From assembly GCF_023896955.1 (NCBI RefSeq), contig NZ_JAMHIW010000008.1, forward strand, positions 1 to 64,000: DNA of 64,000 nt. The letters run 5' to 3'. The notes beneath the pieces are model-generated. The model did no database searches and was not told the DNA's origin. It saw only the letters and a program-made list of their open reading frames with translations. Shown here piece after piece: positions 25,546 to 33,747 of this stretch; the stretch's first letter is position 1; the number at the start of each line of letters is the position of its first letter. The stretch comes from Micromonospora sp. RHAY321. Lineage in GTDB: Bacteria > Actinomycetota > Actinomycetes > Mycobacteriales > Micromonosporaceae. The translations under genes were made by a program, and so were the position numbers.

Positions 25546-25592
25546 CGCCGGACGTGTCGTCGCGCAACGGCGGCGGCCACGGGGTCGCGGCC

Positions 25593-25598
25593 TATGAT
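25593..25598 (+). promoter_or_regulatory. -10 element of leaderless Nudix gene
   Basis: TATGAT, close to the consensus TATAAT, ends 6 nt before the ATG at 25605. This is the best -10 match among the leaderless promoters here. Confidence 0.65.
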
Positions 25599-25604
25599 CG
25601 CCGG

Positions 25605-26102
25605 ATGGCGGTACCGGACTACATCCTGCGGATGCGCAAGCACGTCGGTCACGACCTGCTCTGGCTGCCCAGCGTCAGCGCGGTGGTCCGCAACGACGCC
25701 GGTGAGCTGCTGCTCGGTCAGCGCGCCGACGACGGGCGCTGGTCGGTGATCAGCGGGTTCGTCGAGCCGGGCGAGCAGCCGGCCGCCGCGCTCGTGCGCG
25801 AGGTGCAGGAGGAGACGGGTCTGGACGTGGCGCCGGTGCGGCTGTCCAGCGCCGTCTCGCACCCGCACACCTATCCCAACGGGGACCGCTGCGAATACCT
25901 CAACCTGGGCTTCCTGTGCCGGGTGGTCGCCGGGACCGCCCGGGTCAACGACGACGAGTCGCTGGCCGTGCGGTGGTTCCCGATGGACCGGCTGCCCGAG
26001 CTGGACGCCCACGCCCTGCTGGTCATCGCCTACGCGCTGCGCGACAACCAGACGGCCGGTTTCCTGCCGCCGGGCACCACCTGGGACGACGTGCCCGCCT
26101 GA
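25605..26102 (+). CDS. Nudix hydrolase
   Basis: A 165-residue Nudix-fold protein. The Nudix box GX5EX7REUXEEXGU is intact from Gly51: GFVEPGEQPAAALVREVQEE followed by TGL. The segment LPSVSAVVRNDAGELLLGQRADDGRW precedes it, and HPHTYPNGDRCEYLNLGFLCRVV follows. The enzyme would hydrolyse a nucleoside diphosphate linked to another group; the substrate cannot be told, though the sequence resembles the MutT/ADP-ribose pyrophosphatase side of the family. The ATG is supported by its -10 at leaderless spacing. It is convergent with the next gene, with 9 bp between stops. Confidence 0.93.
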   Translation: MAVPDYILRMRKHVGHDLLWLPSVSAVVRNDAGELLLGQRADDGRWSVISGFVEPGEQPAAALVREVQEETGLDVAPVRLSSAVSHPHTYPNGDRCEYLNLGFLCRVVAGTARVNDDESLAVRWFPMDRLPELDAHALLVIAYALRDNQTAGFLPPGTTWDDVPA

Positions 26103-26111
26103 GCCCACGGG

Positions 26112-27056
26112 TCAGACCGGTGACGGGGCCGGCGCGAGGGCGACCGGCGCGGTGGGTTCCGACCGGGCCGCCCGGATGGTGTACGCGAGCGCGTACGGCG
26201 TGCACGCCAGGTAGAGCATGGGCTCCACCAGCAGCTGGTCGGTGATCAGGAAGATCTCCCACCGTGTGGGCCGGGGCAGGCCGAAGTTCCAGTCGGTCCA
26301 GCAGGCGAAGAGCCACAGCGGCGCCGAGATCCGGTCGACGGTGTCCGGCGGTGATCCCGCCGCCACGGCACCGGAGCCGGGAATGTTTCCGACCACGAAG
26401 AGGATCACGGCGAGGTCGGCGACGACGAGTGCGCCGAGGAGTCCGAGCCACCAGGCCGCCCGGACGCGTCCCCGCGCGGCGAGGGCCGCCACCGCCCAGA
26501 GGACCAGCGTCAGGCCGGCCAGCCAGAGCAGCAGACCGGGCACGGTGCGGGCCAGGCCCTCGGCGGGAAGGACGTATCCGGCCAGGGCCAGGGCCGCGCC
26601 GATGGGCAGCACCACGCCGAGAGCGATGCGCAGCGGGCCGCCGAGCACGGTGTGCCGTGCCCAGCGGGTGGCGGAGACCGCCAGCAGCACCGCCAGCCCG
26701 GCGGTCAGGGCCGACCAGAGCGGCAACTGCACCTGCGGCAGCAGCAGCCAGTTGAAGACCACGTTCATCAGGACCGCGCTGACGACCACGATCCCGATGC
26801 AGGCGAGCGGGGCCAGCAGCAACGCGGCCGCCGTACGGCGGGCCCGTCGGTGCATCATGGCGCGATCGACCAGCGGGGAGCCCGCCCGGCTGACGGCGAG
26901 ACTCACGGCGAAGCCCAGCATCCTCGTTCGGCGCCCGCTCGCGGCGAGCACGTGCACCTCGGCGTCCCACTCGCGGTGCAGATCGTCGCGGAGGTCGGCC
27001 GGCCAGCGTCGCGCGGCGATCGCCAGCAACATCTCGGCGGCCCGGCGGGTCACCAT
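26112..27056 (-). CDS. Polytopic membrane protein paired with PadR regulator (second pair)
   Basis: A 314-residue protein of unknown function. A soluble N-terminus with RRWPADLRDDLHREWDAEVHVL is followed by about seven to eight hydrophobic segments and a Pro/Ala-rich tail. The N-terminal motif and the position directly behind a PadR gene (7-bp overlap) repeat the arrangement at 471-1786, although the membrane parts are not closely similar. PadR-associated membrane proteins with this N-terminus are common in actinomycetes, and the N-terminal segment may be a cytosolic docking region (inference). It probably depends on the PadR transcript. Confidence 0.8.
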   Translation of the reverse strand: MVTRRAAEMLLAIAARRWPADLRDDLHREWDAEVHVLAASGRRTRMLGFAVSLAVSRAGSPLVDRAMMHRRARRTAAALLLAPLACIGIVVVSAVLMNVVFNWLLLPQVQLPLWSALTAGLAVLLAVSATRWARHTVLGGPLRIALGVVLPIGAALALAGYVLPAEGLARTVPGLLLWLAGLTLVLWAVAALAARGRVRAAWWLGLLGALVVADLAVILFVVGNIPGSGAVAAGSPPDTVDRISAPLWLFACWTDWNFGLPRPTRWEIFLITDQLLVEPMLYLACTPYALAYTIRAARSEPTAPVALAPAPSPV

Positions 27057-27382
27057 GCCGGCGCCTCGCTGGGACCGGCGCCGCCCCAGGAGGGACGACC
27101 GTCAGGAATGGCGGCGCGCAGGTCGGCGAGCGTCCGACGGGCTTCGGCCACCCCTTCGGCGGTGAGCCGGTAGTAGCGGCGGGCTGGTCGGCCCGCCGCC
27201 ACCGGATCGATGGCCTCCCAGTCGGCGGCCAGCCAACCGGCCGCCCGCAGTCGGTGCAGCACCGGATAGAGGGTGCCGCTGGGCAGGCCCGTCATTCGCA
27301 TCAGGTCCAGCCCGTACCGCTCCGCGTCGGGCTCGGCGAGCAACGCCGCCAGGACCTTGGCGACCGGGATGGTGATCCGCAT
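27050..27382 (-). CDS. PadR-family transcriptional regulator (second copy)
   Basis: A 110-residue PadR protein: MRITIPVAKVLAALLAEPDA, the recognition-helix stretch GLPSGTLYPVLHRLRAAGWL near residues 32-51, and GRPARRYYRLTAEG at the wing. It is shorter than the first PadR in the window (121 residues), lacking part of the C-terminal helix. ATG 27382 is supported by TACAGT (27394-27389) ending 6 nt upstream. An inverted repeat TGTA-N9-TACA overlaps this -10, fitting autorepression. The upstream AraC-type gene ends 20 bp before the start and is transcribed in the same direction. Confidence 0.88.
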   Translation of the reverse strand: MRITIPVAKVLAALLAEPDAERYGLDLMRMTGLPSGTLYPVLHRLRAAGWLAADWEAIDPVAAGRPARRYYRLTAEGVAEARRTLADLRAAIPDGRPSWGGAGPSEAPAW

Positions 27383-27388
27383 CCGACC

Positions 27389-27407
27389 ACTGTATCGGAA
27401 CTCTACA
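27389..27407 (-). promoter_or_regulatory. PadR promoter with overlapping TGTA-N9-TACA operator
   Basis: On the minus strand, TACAGT (27394-27389) is a -10 hexamer at leaderless spacing from ATG 27382. The inverted repeat TGTAGAGTTCCGATACA (27407-27391) overlaps it and also covers the last codon and stop of the upstream AraC-type gene. PadR operators are often short ATGT/ACAT-type inverted repeats, so autoregulation is plausible. Confidence 0.55.
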
Positions 27408-28275
27408 TAGGGGTGGGGACCCGTTCGACGGGGATCCACAGCTCCGCGTCCGCGTGGCCGCCGTCCGGCGACACGCGCACCCGCGAGATCTCCGGACCGG
27501 GCCGGCTGCGGTACGGGTTGGACGGGAACCACTGGGTGAACACGTCCCGCCACAGGAACTGCACCGCCTGCGGGAACGCGCCGGACGTCGTGAACACCGC
27601 CCACGTCCCGGCCTGCACAGGCAGTGCGTCCAGGTCAGCCGGCACCGCTGCACCGGTCACGACGCCGTGCCAGTAGTCCAGCTCGGTGCCCTCCGCGCGG
27701 CTGTCGGCGAGGTTGTCGCTGACGTTGACGATCCCGGCCGGCTCCTGGTCCGAGAGCGCCTCGATCCGTTCCACCGTCTCCCGGTCGATGCCGCGGATGA
27801 ACGCGACGATCGCCGGGTTCATCCCCTCGTGCACCAGCGGAACCCGCGCCCTGCGCCCCACCAGGGCGAACGCGTCCTTGTCGACGATTCGATACTCCAT
27901 GCTGCCGCTCCCTTCGACGGTCAGTCGGAAGGACATCCGGGGCTGGGAGCGCAGCGCGGCGCCCGTACGCCGGGCCTCGCCGGGCCCCACGCCGTGCACG
28001 CCGTGGAACGCCCGGGCGAACGCCTCCGCCGAGCCGTAGCCGTAGTGCACCGCGATGTCGAGCAGCGTCCGCTCCCCCGCCAGCACGTCCGCGCCGGCGA
28101 CGGTGAGCCGACGCCGCCGGATGTACTCCGACAGCGGGATGCCGGCCAGCGCGGAGAACAACCGCCGGAAGTGGTACTCCGAGGTCAGCGCGATCCGCGC
28201 CAGGTCGGCCACCTCGATCCGTTGGTCGAGGTGACGCTCGATGTGCGCCATCGCCTCGTTGAGCCGCTCCAGCAC
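27403..28275 (-). CDS. AraC-family regulator with C-terminal GyrI-like effector-binding domain
   Basis: A 290-residue protein. Residues 1-100 hold two helix-turn-helix units (DLARIALTSEYHFRRLFSAL and LDIAVHYGYGSAEAFARAFH), the AraC signature, here N-terminal as in Rob/SoxS-like regulators. Residues about 120-290 form a GyrI-like/BmrR-type ligand pocket: YRIVDKDAFALVGRRARVPL, AGTWAVFTTSG and a final ADAELWIPVE strand. Such proteins sense drugs or hydrophobic cations. GTG 28275 has GAAGGAG 6 nt upstream, and TAGCGT (28308-28303) is a fitting -10. The target is not obvious; the PadR-membrane pair downstream is a candidate. Confidence 0.9.
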   Translation of the reverse strand: MLERLNEAMAHIERHLDQRIEVADLARIALTSEYHFRRLFSALAGIPLSEYIRRRRLTVAGADVLAGERTLLDIAVHYGYGSAEAFARAFHGVHGVGPGEARRTGAALRSQPRMSFRLTVEGSGSMEYRIVDKDAFALVGRRARVPLVHEGMNPAIVAFIRGIDRETVERIEALSDQEPAGIVNVSDNLADSRAEGTELDYWHGVVTGAAVPADLDALPVQAGTWAVFTTSGAFPQAVQFLWRDVFTQWFPSNPYRSRPGPEISRVRVSPDGGHADAELWIPVERVPTPM

Positions 28276-28454
28276 CCGGGTCTCCTTCCCTCTCGAACAA
28301 TCACGCTAGGCGGCGGGGCAGGTGGCCCACCCGACAACCGGTGCCCGCAACGGTCGGGTCGGTCTCCGGGGGCGGCGGCCCGCCGGAACGGCCCTCCGCG
28401 GACCGGCTGATCGACCGGTATGAGCGTCCAAGCGGTGACGGCAGACTCGCACGG

Positions 28455-29072
28455 GTGACCTACCCCCCGCCGCAGGACCCGTGGCAGCAGCCGTCGGATC
28501 CACCGACCCAACAGCTTCCCGTGCTGCCGCCGTACGGCCAGCCAGCGTCCACGATGCCCGCGCCCGGCGCGCACGGCGCACCGACGGATGGTCGCAAGCC
28601 CGTCAGCCGAGGCCGGAAGGTCCTCATCGGATTCCTCGGCCTGGTCGTCCTCTGCTGCTGCGGAGGCGGCATCGTCGCCACCCTGACCGACTCCGGCGAC
28701 GATCGACCCGCCGCGACGGCGACCACCGCCCGTGGGCAGTTGGTCGAGGAGTCGTCGTCCGCCGCCGAACCGGACGTTCCGTCGCCCAGCCCTCTCGTGC
28801 CGACGCGCACAGCGAGCCCATCGCCGCAGCCGAGCCCCACCCGGACCGGCCCGAGGCCGACCCCGACCCGGAGCAGCCCCAAGCCGACGCCGAAGCTCAC
28901 CACCGGCGCGCCTCGGACCACCGAGCCCGCGGAGCCGATCGTCCGCACCGGGGTACGCCCGGGGGCGTTCTGCAAACCCGCTGGCGCACTCGGCCGGACC
29001 AGCTCAGGCAAGCTGATGGTGTGCCGAACGACCTCCAGCGACAACCGACTCCGCTGGCGTGCCCCGCTCTAG
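28455..29072 (+). CDS. Membrane-anchored extracytoplasmic protein with Pro/Thr-rich linker
   Basis: A 205-residue protein of unknown function. A Pro/Gln-rich cytosolic N-terminus (PPPQDPWQQPSDPPTQQLPV) is followed by a single membrane segment with unusual cysteines (VLIGFLGLVVLCCCGGGIVA, residues about 56-75). A long Ser/Thr/Pro linker leads to a small C-terminal domain with FCKPAGALGRTSSGKLMVC whose two cysteines may form a disulfide. This layout is common among actinobacterial envelope proteins. GTG 28455 was chosen because CAGACT ends 7 nt upstream and no frame with a better ribosome-binding site exists. It is divergent from the AraC-type gene. Confidence 0.75.
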   Translation: MTYPPPQDPWQQPSDPPTQQLPVLPPYGQPASTMPAPGAHGAPTDGRKPVSRGRKVLIGFLGLVVLCCCGGGIVATLTDSGDDRPAATATTARGQLVEESSSAAEPDVPSPSPLVPTRTASPSPQPSPTRTGPRPTPTRSSPKPTPKLTTGAPRTTEPAEPIVRTGVRPGAFCKPAGALGRTSSGKLMVCRTTSSDNRLRWRAPL

Positions 29073-29114
29073 TGTCCCGCCCGGCCTCCGGTGTCGTACT
29101 CTGGCGGACTTTGA

Positions 29115-29306
29115 TTGTGTGGGCACCGGCTCTTCCGCGACTGGCTGCGATCGCATCCCGACGACCGCGAGCTGTACGCCACGACCAAGCGGCGCCTCGC
29201 GCGGGACACCGCGCACCGACCCGGCGACTACAGCCTGGCGAAGAACGCCGTCATCGACGAGATCTACGGGCGCATCTTCGCCGCCTCAGAGGCAGCCGAA
29301 GGGTAG
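29115..29306 (+). pseudogene. GrpB-family C-terminal fragment
   Basis: A 63-codon frame whose translation, LFRDWLRSHPDDRELYATTK to DEIYGRIF, matches the C-terminal third of GrpB (UPF0157) nucleotidyltransferase-like proteins, which are normally about 170-190 residues. The frame begins abruptly at a TTG with no N-terminal domain upstream: the preceding 42 bp after the previous stop do not encode the missing part. TACTCT at 29097-29102 could act as a -10, so a short product may still be made. The most likely reading is a decayed remnant of a longer gene lost by deletion. Confidence 0.6.
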
Positions 29307-29325
29307 TCGAGCGGACCGAGGGCGG

Positions 29326-29898
29326 TCAGCGCGCCGGCTGTTGCATGATCCAGGTGGGCAGCGGCTCGGAGAAGGAGTCCGCCACCTCCCAGCCGGCGCG
29401 GCGGTACAGCTCGACGTTGACGGGGTTGCTGGTTTCGAGGATCGCCGGCAGACCGTCCGCCGCGGCGCGGCGCAGCCCGACACCCATGACGGCGCGGCCC
29501 CACCGACGACCGGCGTTGTCCGGGTGGGTACCCAGGACACCGAGGTACCAGAAGGGGGCGTCCGGCAGTGCGGCGTGCACGGCCTCGTCGTAGGCGACGA
29601 CGCGGGCCAGCACGTCGGCGGGGAGATGAGCGGCAAGGGCGTCCTCGCGCGATTCGGGAGAGGCTGCCGGGGGTTCCCAGATGGCGACCGAGGCGCCGCG
29701 CCCGACCGTCCAGATCGTCTCCCTGTGCACCCGCTTGTCGAAGAGGTACCCGAAGAAGGCGGCGGCGTACTGCGGATAGGTCTCCTCGGCCGGGAACAGG
29801 TACCGCAGGACGGGATCGGTGGCGAACGCGGCGACCAGAGCGCCGACAACCGCGTCACGGTCCGCCGGGGTGGCGACCGTGATCTCAGGTGCTGTCAC
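29326..29898 (-). CDS. GNAT-family N-acetyltransferase
   Basis: A 190-residue protein with the GNAT fold: an N-terminal strand-helix ITVATPADRDAVVGALVAAF, the acetyl-CoA-binding motif A region WYLGVLGTHPDNAGRRWGRAVM near residues 115-137 (Q/RxxGxA-like loop), and the C-terminal NVELYRRAGWEVADSF segment. The substrate is not identifiable. The GTG start is preceded by TAGCAT (29912-29907) at near-leaderless spacing. It is convergent with the GrpB remnant. Confidence 0.87.
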   Translation of the reverse strand: MTAPEITVATPADRDAVVGALVAAFATDPVLRYLFPAEETYPQYAAAFFGYLFDKRVHRETIWTVGRGASVAIWEPPAASPESREDALAAHLPADVLARVVAYDEAVHAALPDAPFWYLGVLGTHPDNAGRRWGRAVMGVGLRRAAADGLPAILETSNPVNVELYRRAGWEVADSFSEPLPTWIMQQPAR

Positions 29899-29979
29899 AG
29901 CAGGCGATGCTATCGGTCACCGGCGGGTGGCGGGAAGGGCGTCGCGGGACACGGCCGTCCACCGTGTCAGCGGGTCGGC

Positions 29980-30933
29980 TCAGCCGAACGTCAACGCGTA
30001 CGCCTCGGCGCCGGGTTCGCCGAACGTGATCTCCAGGGTCCGTTCGCGGACCGCGTCGTGCTGGCGTACGAGCTGGTGGAGGCGACCTTCCCGGAGCAGA
30101 CCGTTGCCGTCCTCGTCGACGTCGACGCCGTGTGACGGGCCCGGAGGTTCGCCGTCGAGGAGCACCCGGAACGGGATGGCCTCACCAGCTCCGGGAGACA
30201 GCACGAGATGCGCGTCGCGTGCGTGGAACCGGTAGGCGATGCTCCCGCCGGCCTGGCCCAGCACGGCGTTCTCGGAGCCGATCGTCCACTCCCCCGCGAG
30301 GGCCCACTGGTTGAGGGCCAGGCTCTCGGGGACCTCGTAGGCGCGGCGCTCGTCGAGCGCGGCGCCGTTCGGCGACGCGAAGTGTTCGCCGCGCTGGAAA
30401 CCGAGGTACGTCTCGGGCGTACGCAGGTGAGCCCAGTCAGCCTCCGCCTCCACGCCGCGCCCTTCGACTCCGACGAGGTCGCGCTCGATGCCGAGCAGTT
30501 GCTGGATGACGCGCTCGGACTGCTCGTAGCGTCCCTCGCCGAAGTGGTTGTCGCGGATGACGCCGTCCGTGTCGACGAAGTAGAGCGCAGGCCAGTAGTG
30601 GTTGTCGAAGGCGCTCCAGACCCCGTAGTCGTTGTCGACCGCGACCGGGTAGTCGATTCCGCGCGCCGTGATCGCCTGTCGCACCCAGCCGGTCTCGTGC
30701 TCGAACGAGAACTCCGGCGTGTGGACTCCGACGACGACCAGCCCGTCGTCGCGGTATGCCTGCGACCACGCGCGGACGTACGGCTCCTGGCGCAGCCAGT
30801 TGATGCAGGTCAGCGTCCAGAAGTTCACGAGGACGACGCGGCCGCGCAGCTCGGCGGGGCCGAGCGGCTCGGAGTTGAGCCACTCGGTCGCCCCGTCGAA
30901 CGTGGGCAGGTGCGGACGGCCGGACACGGTCAT
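29980..30933 (-). CDS. Thioredoxin-like (redoxin/DipZ-type) protein lacking the second active-site cysteine
   Basis: A 317-residue protein. The thioredoxin-fold domain (residues about 1-145) shows VVLVNFWTLTCINW, where TlpA/DipZ relatives have a CxxC; here it is Cys43 with tryptophan at position 46, so only the nucleophilic cysteine remains. The C-terminal 150 residues (PETYLGFQRGEHFASPNG onward) correspond to the beta-sandwich domain found behind the thioredoxin domain in DipZ. No signal peptide or membrane segment is present, unlike DipZ. The ATG directly follows the stop of the epoxide-hydrolase gene (TAGATG), so translation is coupled. A one-cysteine enzyme may act as a peroxidase or reductase; this is inference. 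Confidence 0.82.
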   Translation of the reverse strand: MTVSGRPHLPTFDGATEWLNSEPLGPAELRGRVVLVNFWTLTCINWLRQEPYVRAWSQAYRDDGLVVVGVHTPEFSFEHETGWVRQAITARGIDYPVAVDNDYGVWSAFDNHYWPALYFVDTDGVIRDNHFGEGRYEQSERVIQQLLGIERDLVGVEGRGVEAEADWAHLRTPETYLGFQRGEHFASPNGAALDERRAYEVPESLALNQWALAGEWTIGSENAVLGQAGGSIAYRFHARDAHLVLSPGAGEAIPFRVLLDGEPPGPSHGVDVDEDGNGLLREGRLHQLVRQHDAVRERTLEITFGEPGAEAYALTFG

Positions 30934-32157
30934 CTAGCGGAGCGACCGGAAGGCGGCACGCATCTCTTCCGAGAAGATCTGCGGCTGTTCCCAGGCCGCG
31001 AAGTGCCCGCCCCTGTCGAGCCTGTTGTAGTGGATGAGATTGGGATACGCCTGCTCGGCCCAACTCTTCGGAGCCTGGTACAGCTCGTCGGGGAACACGC
31101 TCACGGCGACCGGGATGGTGACCCCCTTGGTTGCGAAGAAGGAGAGCTGGTTCTCCGCGTACAGACGAGCCGCGGAAACCCCGGTGTTCGTCAGCCAGTA
31201 GAGCGAGATGTTGTCGAGGAGGTCCTCCGGCGTGATGCCTCGGGGCTGCCCTGCGACGGACTCGGTGATGAGCTTCAGGCTGGCCACGTCATGGTCGAGC
31301 ATGTACGCCGCCAGGGCGACGGGCGAATCCGCCAACCCGGTCAGCGTCTGCGCACGCCCCATCTCGATGGCGTAGCCGGAGTGCTTCCAGAAGAAGTCCG
31401 CCTGCTCGCACGCACGCCTCTCCTCGTCGGAGAGATTGGACGGGAGTGAGTCGAGCGGGGTGTTCGCACCGGTGATACCGGACTGGAGCAGCGCGTCGAT
31501 GTCGGGTGGGAACACGCCGGGCATGTTGGTGTGAATGCCGATCAGTTCCTGGGGCGCCTGCACACCCATCAACTCGGTGATGAGCGCGCCCCAGTCGCCG
31601 CCCTGCGCCACGTACCGCGTGTAGCCCAGGCGCTTCATCAACTCGATCCAGGCGGTCGCGATGTGTTGCGGGTCCCAGCCGGGCATGCTCGGCTTGCCCG
31701 AGAAGCCATAGCCGGGCATCGACGGGATCACCAGATGGAAGGCGTCCGAGGCACTCGCGCCATGCGCGGTGGGATTCGTGAGCGGGTCGATGATCTTCAG
31801 CTGTTCGATCACCGAGCCGGGCCATCCGTGCGTGACGAGGAGCGGCAGGGCGTCTTCGTGCTTCGAACGGACGTGGATGAAGTGGATGTCCAGCCCGTCG
31901 ATCTGGGTGATGAACTGCGGTAGGGCGTTCAGTCTCGCCTCGACCTTGCGCCAGTCGTAGTCCTTCTCCCAGTAACGCGCGAGCGCCTGCATCGTCGCCA
32001 GCGGTACGCCCTGCGACTGATCCGGTACGGTTTCCTTCTCAGGCCAGCGGGTGGCCGCGATACGCGCCCGCAACGCCTTCAGATCCGACTCCGGCACTTC
32101 CACCGTGAACGGCCGGATCTCCGTGGTGCCTGGGCGCGCTTCGGTCTTGACAGCCAT
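30934..32157 (-). CDS. Epoxide hydrolase (EHN plus alpha/beta hydrolase fold)
   Basis: A 407-residue protein. The N-terminal EHN domain (IRPFTVEVPESDLKALRARI through the DYDWRKVEARLNALPQF segment) is typical of the microsomal-type epoxide hydrolase branch. The hydrolase core has HGWPGS (oxyanion region), the nucleophile Asp188 in AQGGDWGALI, and His385 in LDRGGHFAAWEQP. Two tyrosines needed for epoxide opening are plausible in the cap. GAGGGAG lies 5 nt before the ATG. It forms a coupled pair with the thioredoxin-like gene. Codon use in this region looks somewhat less GC-biased at third positions than in the flanking core genes, which suggests acquisition. Confidence 0.9.
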   Translation of the reverse strand: MAVKTEARPGTTEIRPFTVEVPESDLKALRARIAATRWPEKETVPDQSQGVPLATMQALARYWEKDYDWRKVEARLNALPQFITQIDGLDIHFIHVRSKHEDALPLLVTHGWPGSVIEQLKIIDPLTNPTAHGASASDAFHLVIPSMPGYGFSGKPSMPGWDPQHIATAWIELMKRLGYTRYVAQGGDWGALITELMGVQAPQELIGIHTNMPGVFPPDIDALLQSGITGANTPLDSLPSNLSDEERRACEQADFFWKHSGYAIEMGRAQTLTGLADSPVALAAYMLDHDVASLKLITESVAGQPRGITPEDLLDNISLYWLTNTGVSAARLYAENQLSFFATKGVTIPVAVSVFPDELYQAPKSWAEQAYPNLIHYNRLDRGGHFAAWEQPQIFSEEMRAAFRSLR

Positions 32158-32315
32158 GCGTGCTCCCTCTCATCTGAGTTCACTGGAGGTCGAGCGGGCA
32201 TTTCTGCTCTCTTGACTGCACAAACGGGACGGCCCGACTCGTGCCTCCCGAAGGCCACTTCGGTTCGAGGCGCCGCCCGGCCATGTCTGCCAGCTCACAG
32301 GCGCGCCGCCGCCAT

Positions 32316-32780
32316 ATGTCGAAGCCTAGAACGCCTCGCCCCTTGACCGCGGGCATACGAGCAGTCCTCAGTGCCCGTTACCCAAACCTGGTCCCGCGAG
32401 TGGTTGCGGCGGAATGGCAGGTTTGGCCATCCCGACGGCGGGGATGCGCGCCTGTGCACATCGACATAAACGAGCCGAATGCCGCCGAACGGTTCTGGGA
32501 AGGGATGCAGGAAGTAGCCGCTGCCGCCAGGAAGCACCAGGATTACGATCTGTACAGGGCCATTGTCAAGATTGGCAGGGCAGCCCTGGCTCAAGGCGTC
32601 GAACTGGTGCCAACCGGCGGACTGTTCCTCCAATGTCCGGTCTGTGAGGCCCTGCCAGGCCAACGGTGCATCAACATTCCCGGCCACCCACTACACGGCA
32701 ACATCCTCCACCCCCGACGCTTCGAGTTGGCCGAGAAGGCGATAAAGGGGGAAGTGCCTCCTCCCATTCCCCTCAGCTGA
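32316..32780 (+). CDS. Hypothetical protein with C-terminal Cys/His motif; atypical composition
   Basis: A roughly 154-residue protein of unknown function (in-frame starts also at 32241 and 32283; none has a convincing ribosome-binding site). The C-terminal part CPVCEALPGQRCINIPGHPL followed by HGNILHPRR has the C-x2-C-x6-C-H-H pattern of small zinc-binding motifs found in actinophage and conjugative-element proteins. Codons such as ATA, AAA and CGA are used here and are rare in the flanking genes, so the gene was probably acquired. It is divergent from the epoxide hydrolase across a region with a TTGACT sequence (32212-32217) but no good -10. Confidence 0.65.
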   Translation: MSKPRTPRPLTAGIRAVLSARYPNLVPRVVAAEWQVWPSRRRGCAPVHIDINEPNAAERFWEGMQEVAAAARKHQDYDLYRAIVKIGRAALAQGVELVPTGGLFLQCPVCEALPGQRCINIPGHPLHGNILHPRRFELAEKAIKGEVPPPIPLS

Positions 32781-32824
32781 TGTCCGGCGCATGACCGACG
32801 GCCGCCACGCTGACACCGTAGGGC

Positions 32825-33163
32825 TTGGCCGAGCGCCAGGATATTGTTGGAGGGGCCGAGCGGGAATGGGATGGGTTGACACGTTTCCACCAACCCGCTC
32901 CCGCCGTCCCCACCGTTGACTGGGAAGCTGAGCTTGTGGTGGTGCTGGCTGTTGGTACCCGTCCGGCGAGCGGCTATCAGGTGACCATCGAACGGTTGAC
33001 CGTCACGGATCGCCAGCTACATGTCAGCGCCTGGGAGGAAAGGAATGGAGGCGCCGCATTGGATATCGTCACCAACCCGGTTCATGCTGTCGCCATGCCG
33101 CTGCACGACCTTGGCGATGACCTGCACCTCGTCCAGCGCATCACCCTGTGGACGGACAACTAG
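32825..33163 (+). CDS. Small PrcB-C-like domain protein
   Basis: A 112-residue protein. The core WEAELVVVLAVGTRPASGYQ followed by VTIERLTVTDRQLHVSAWEE matches the beta-rich PrcB_C fold, which in its namesake assists a proteolytic complex. Only one such domain is present and no signal peptide is evident. The frame begins at a TTG and no clear start signal is visible. Like its neighbour it has a less GC-biased third-position pattern than the core genes. It ends 13 bp from the 3' end of rnpB on the other strand. Confidence 0.6.
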   Translation: MAERQDIVGGAEREWDGLTRFHQPAPAVPTVDWEAELVVVLAVGTRPASGYQVTIERLTVTDRQLHVSAWEERNGGAALDIVTNPVHAVAMPLHDLGDDLHLVQRITLWTDN

Positions 33164-33176
33164 AAGCAGCAGGTGG

Positions 33177-33604
<428 letters not shown>

Positions 33605-33610
33605 GCTCTC

Positions 33611-33616
33611 ATCCTA
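33611..33616 (-). promoter_or_regulatory. -10 element of rnpB
   Basis: TAGGAT on the minus strand ends 6 nt before 33604, the 5' base of the extended P1 helix, so promoter and RNA structure agree on the transcript start. No clear -35 was found. Confidence 0.65.
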
Positions 33617-33747
33617 ACGACGGGCGGCCCGCCGGTATTGCCACCCCGCCTGGGCAAGATCGCGCAGGTCAGAGGGCGGTCGGGGTGGATCGGCGGCGGG
33701 AGTCCGGCGTGCCCGCCCGACCGGGTGGGGGCTAACCTCGTCAGGCT

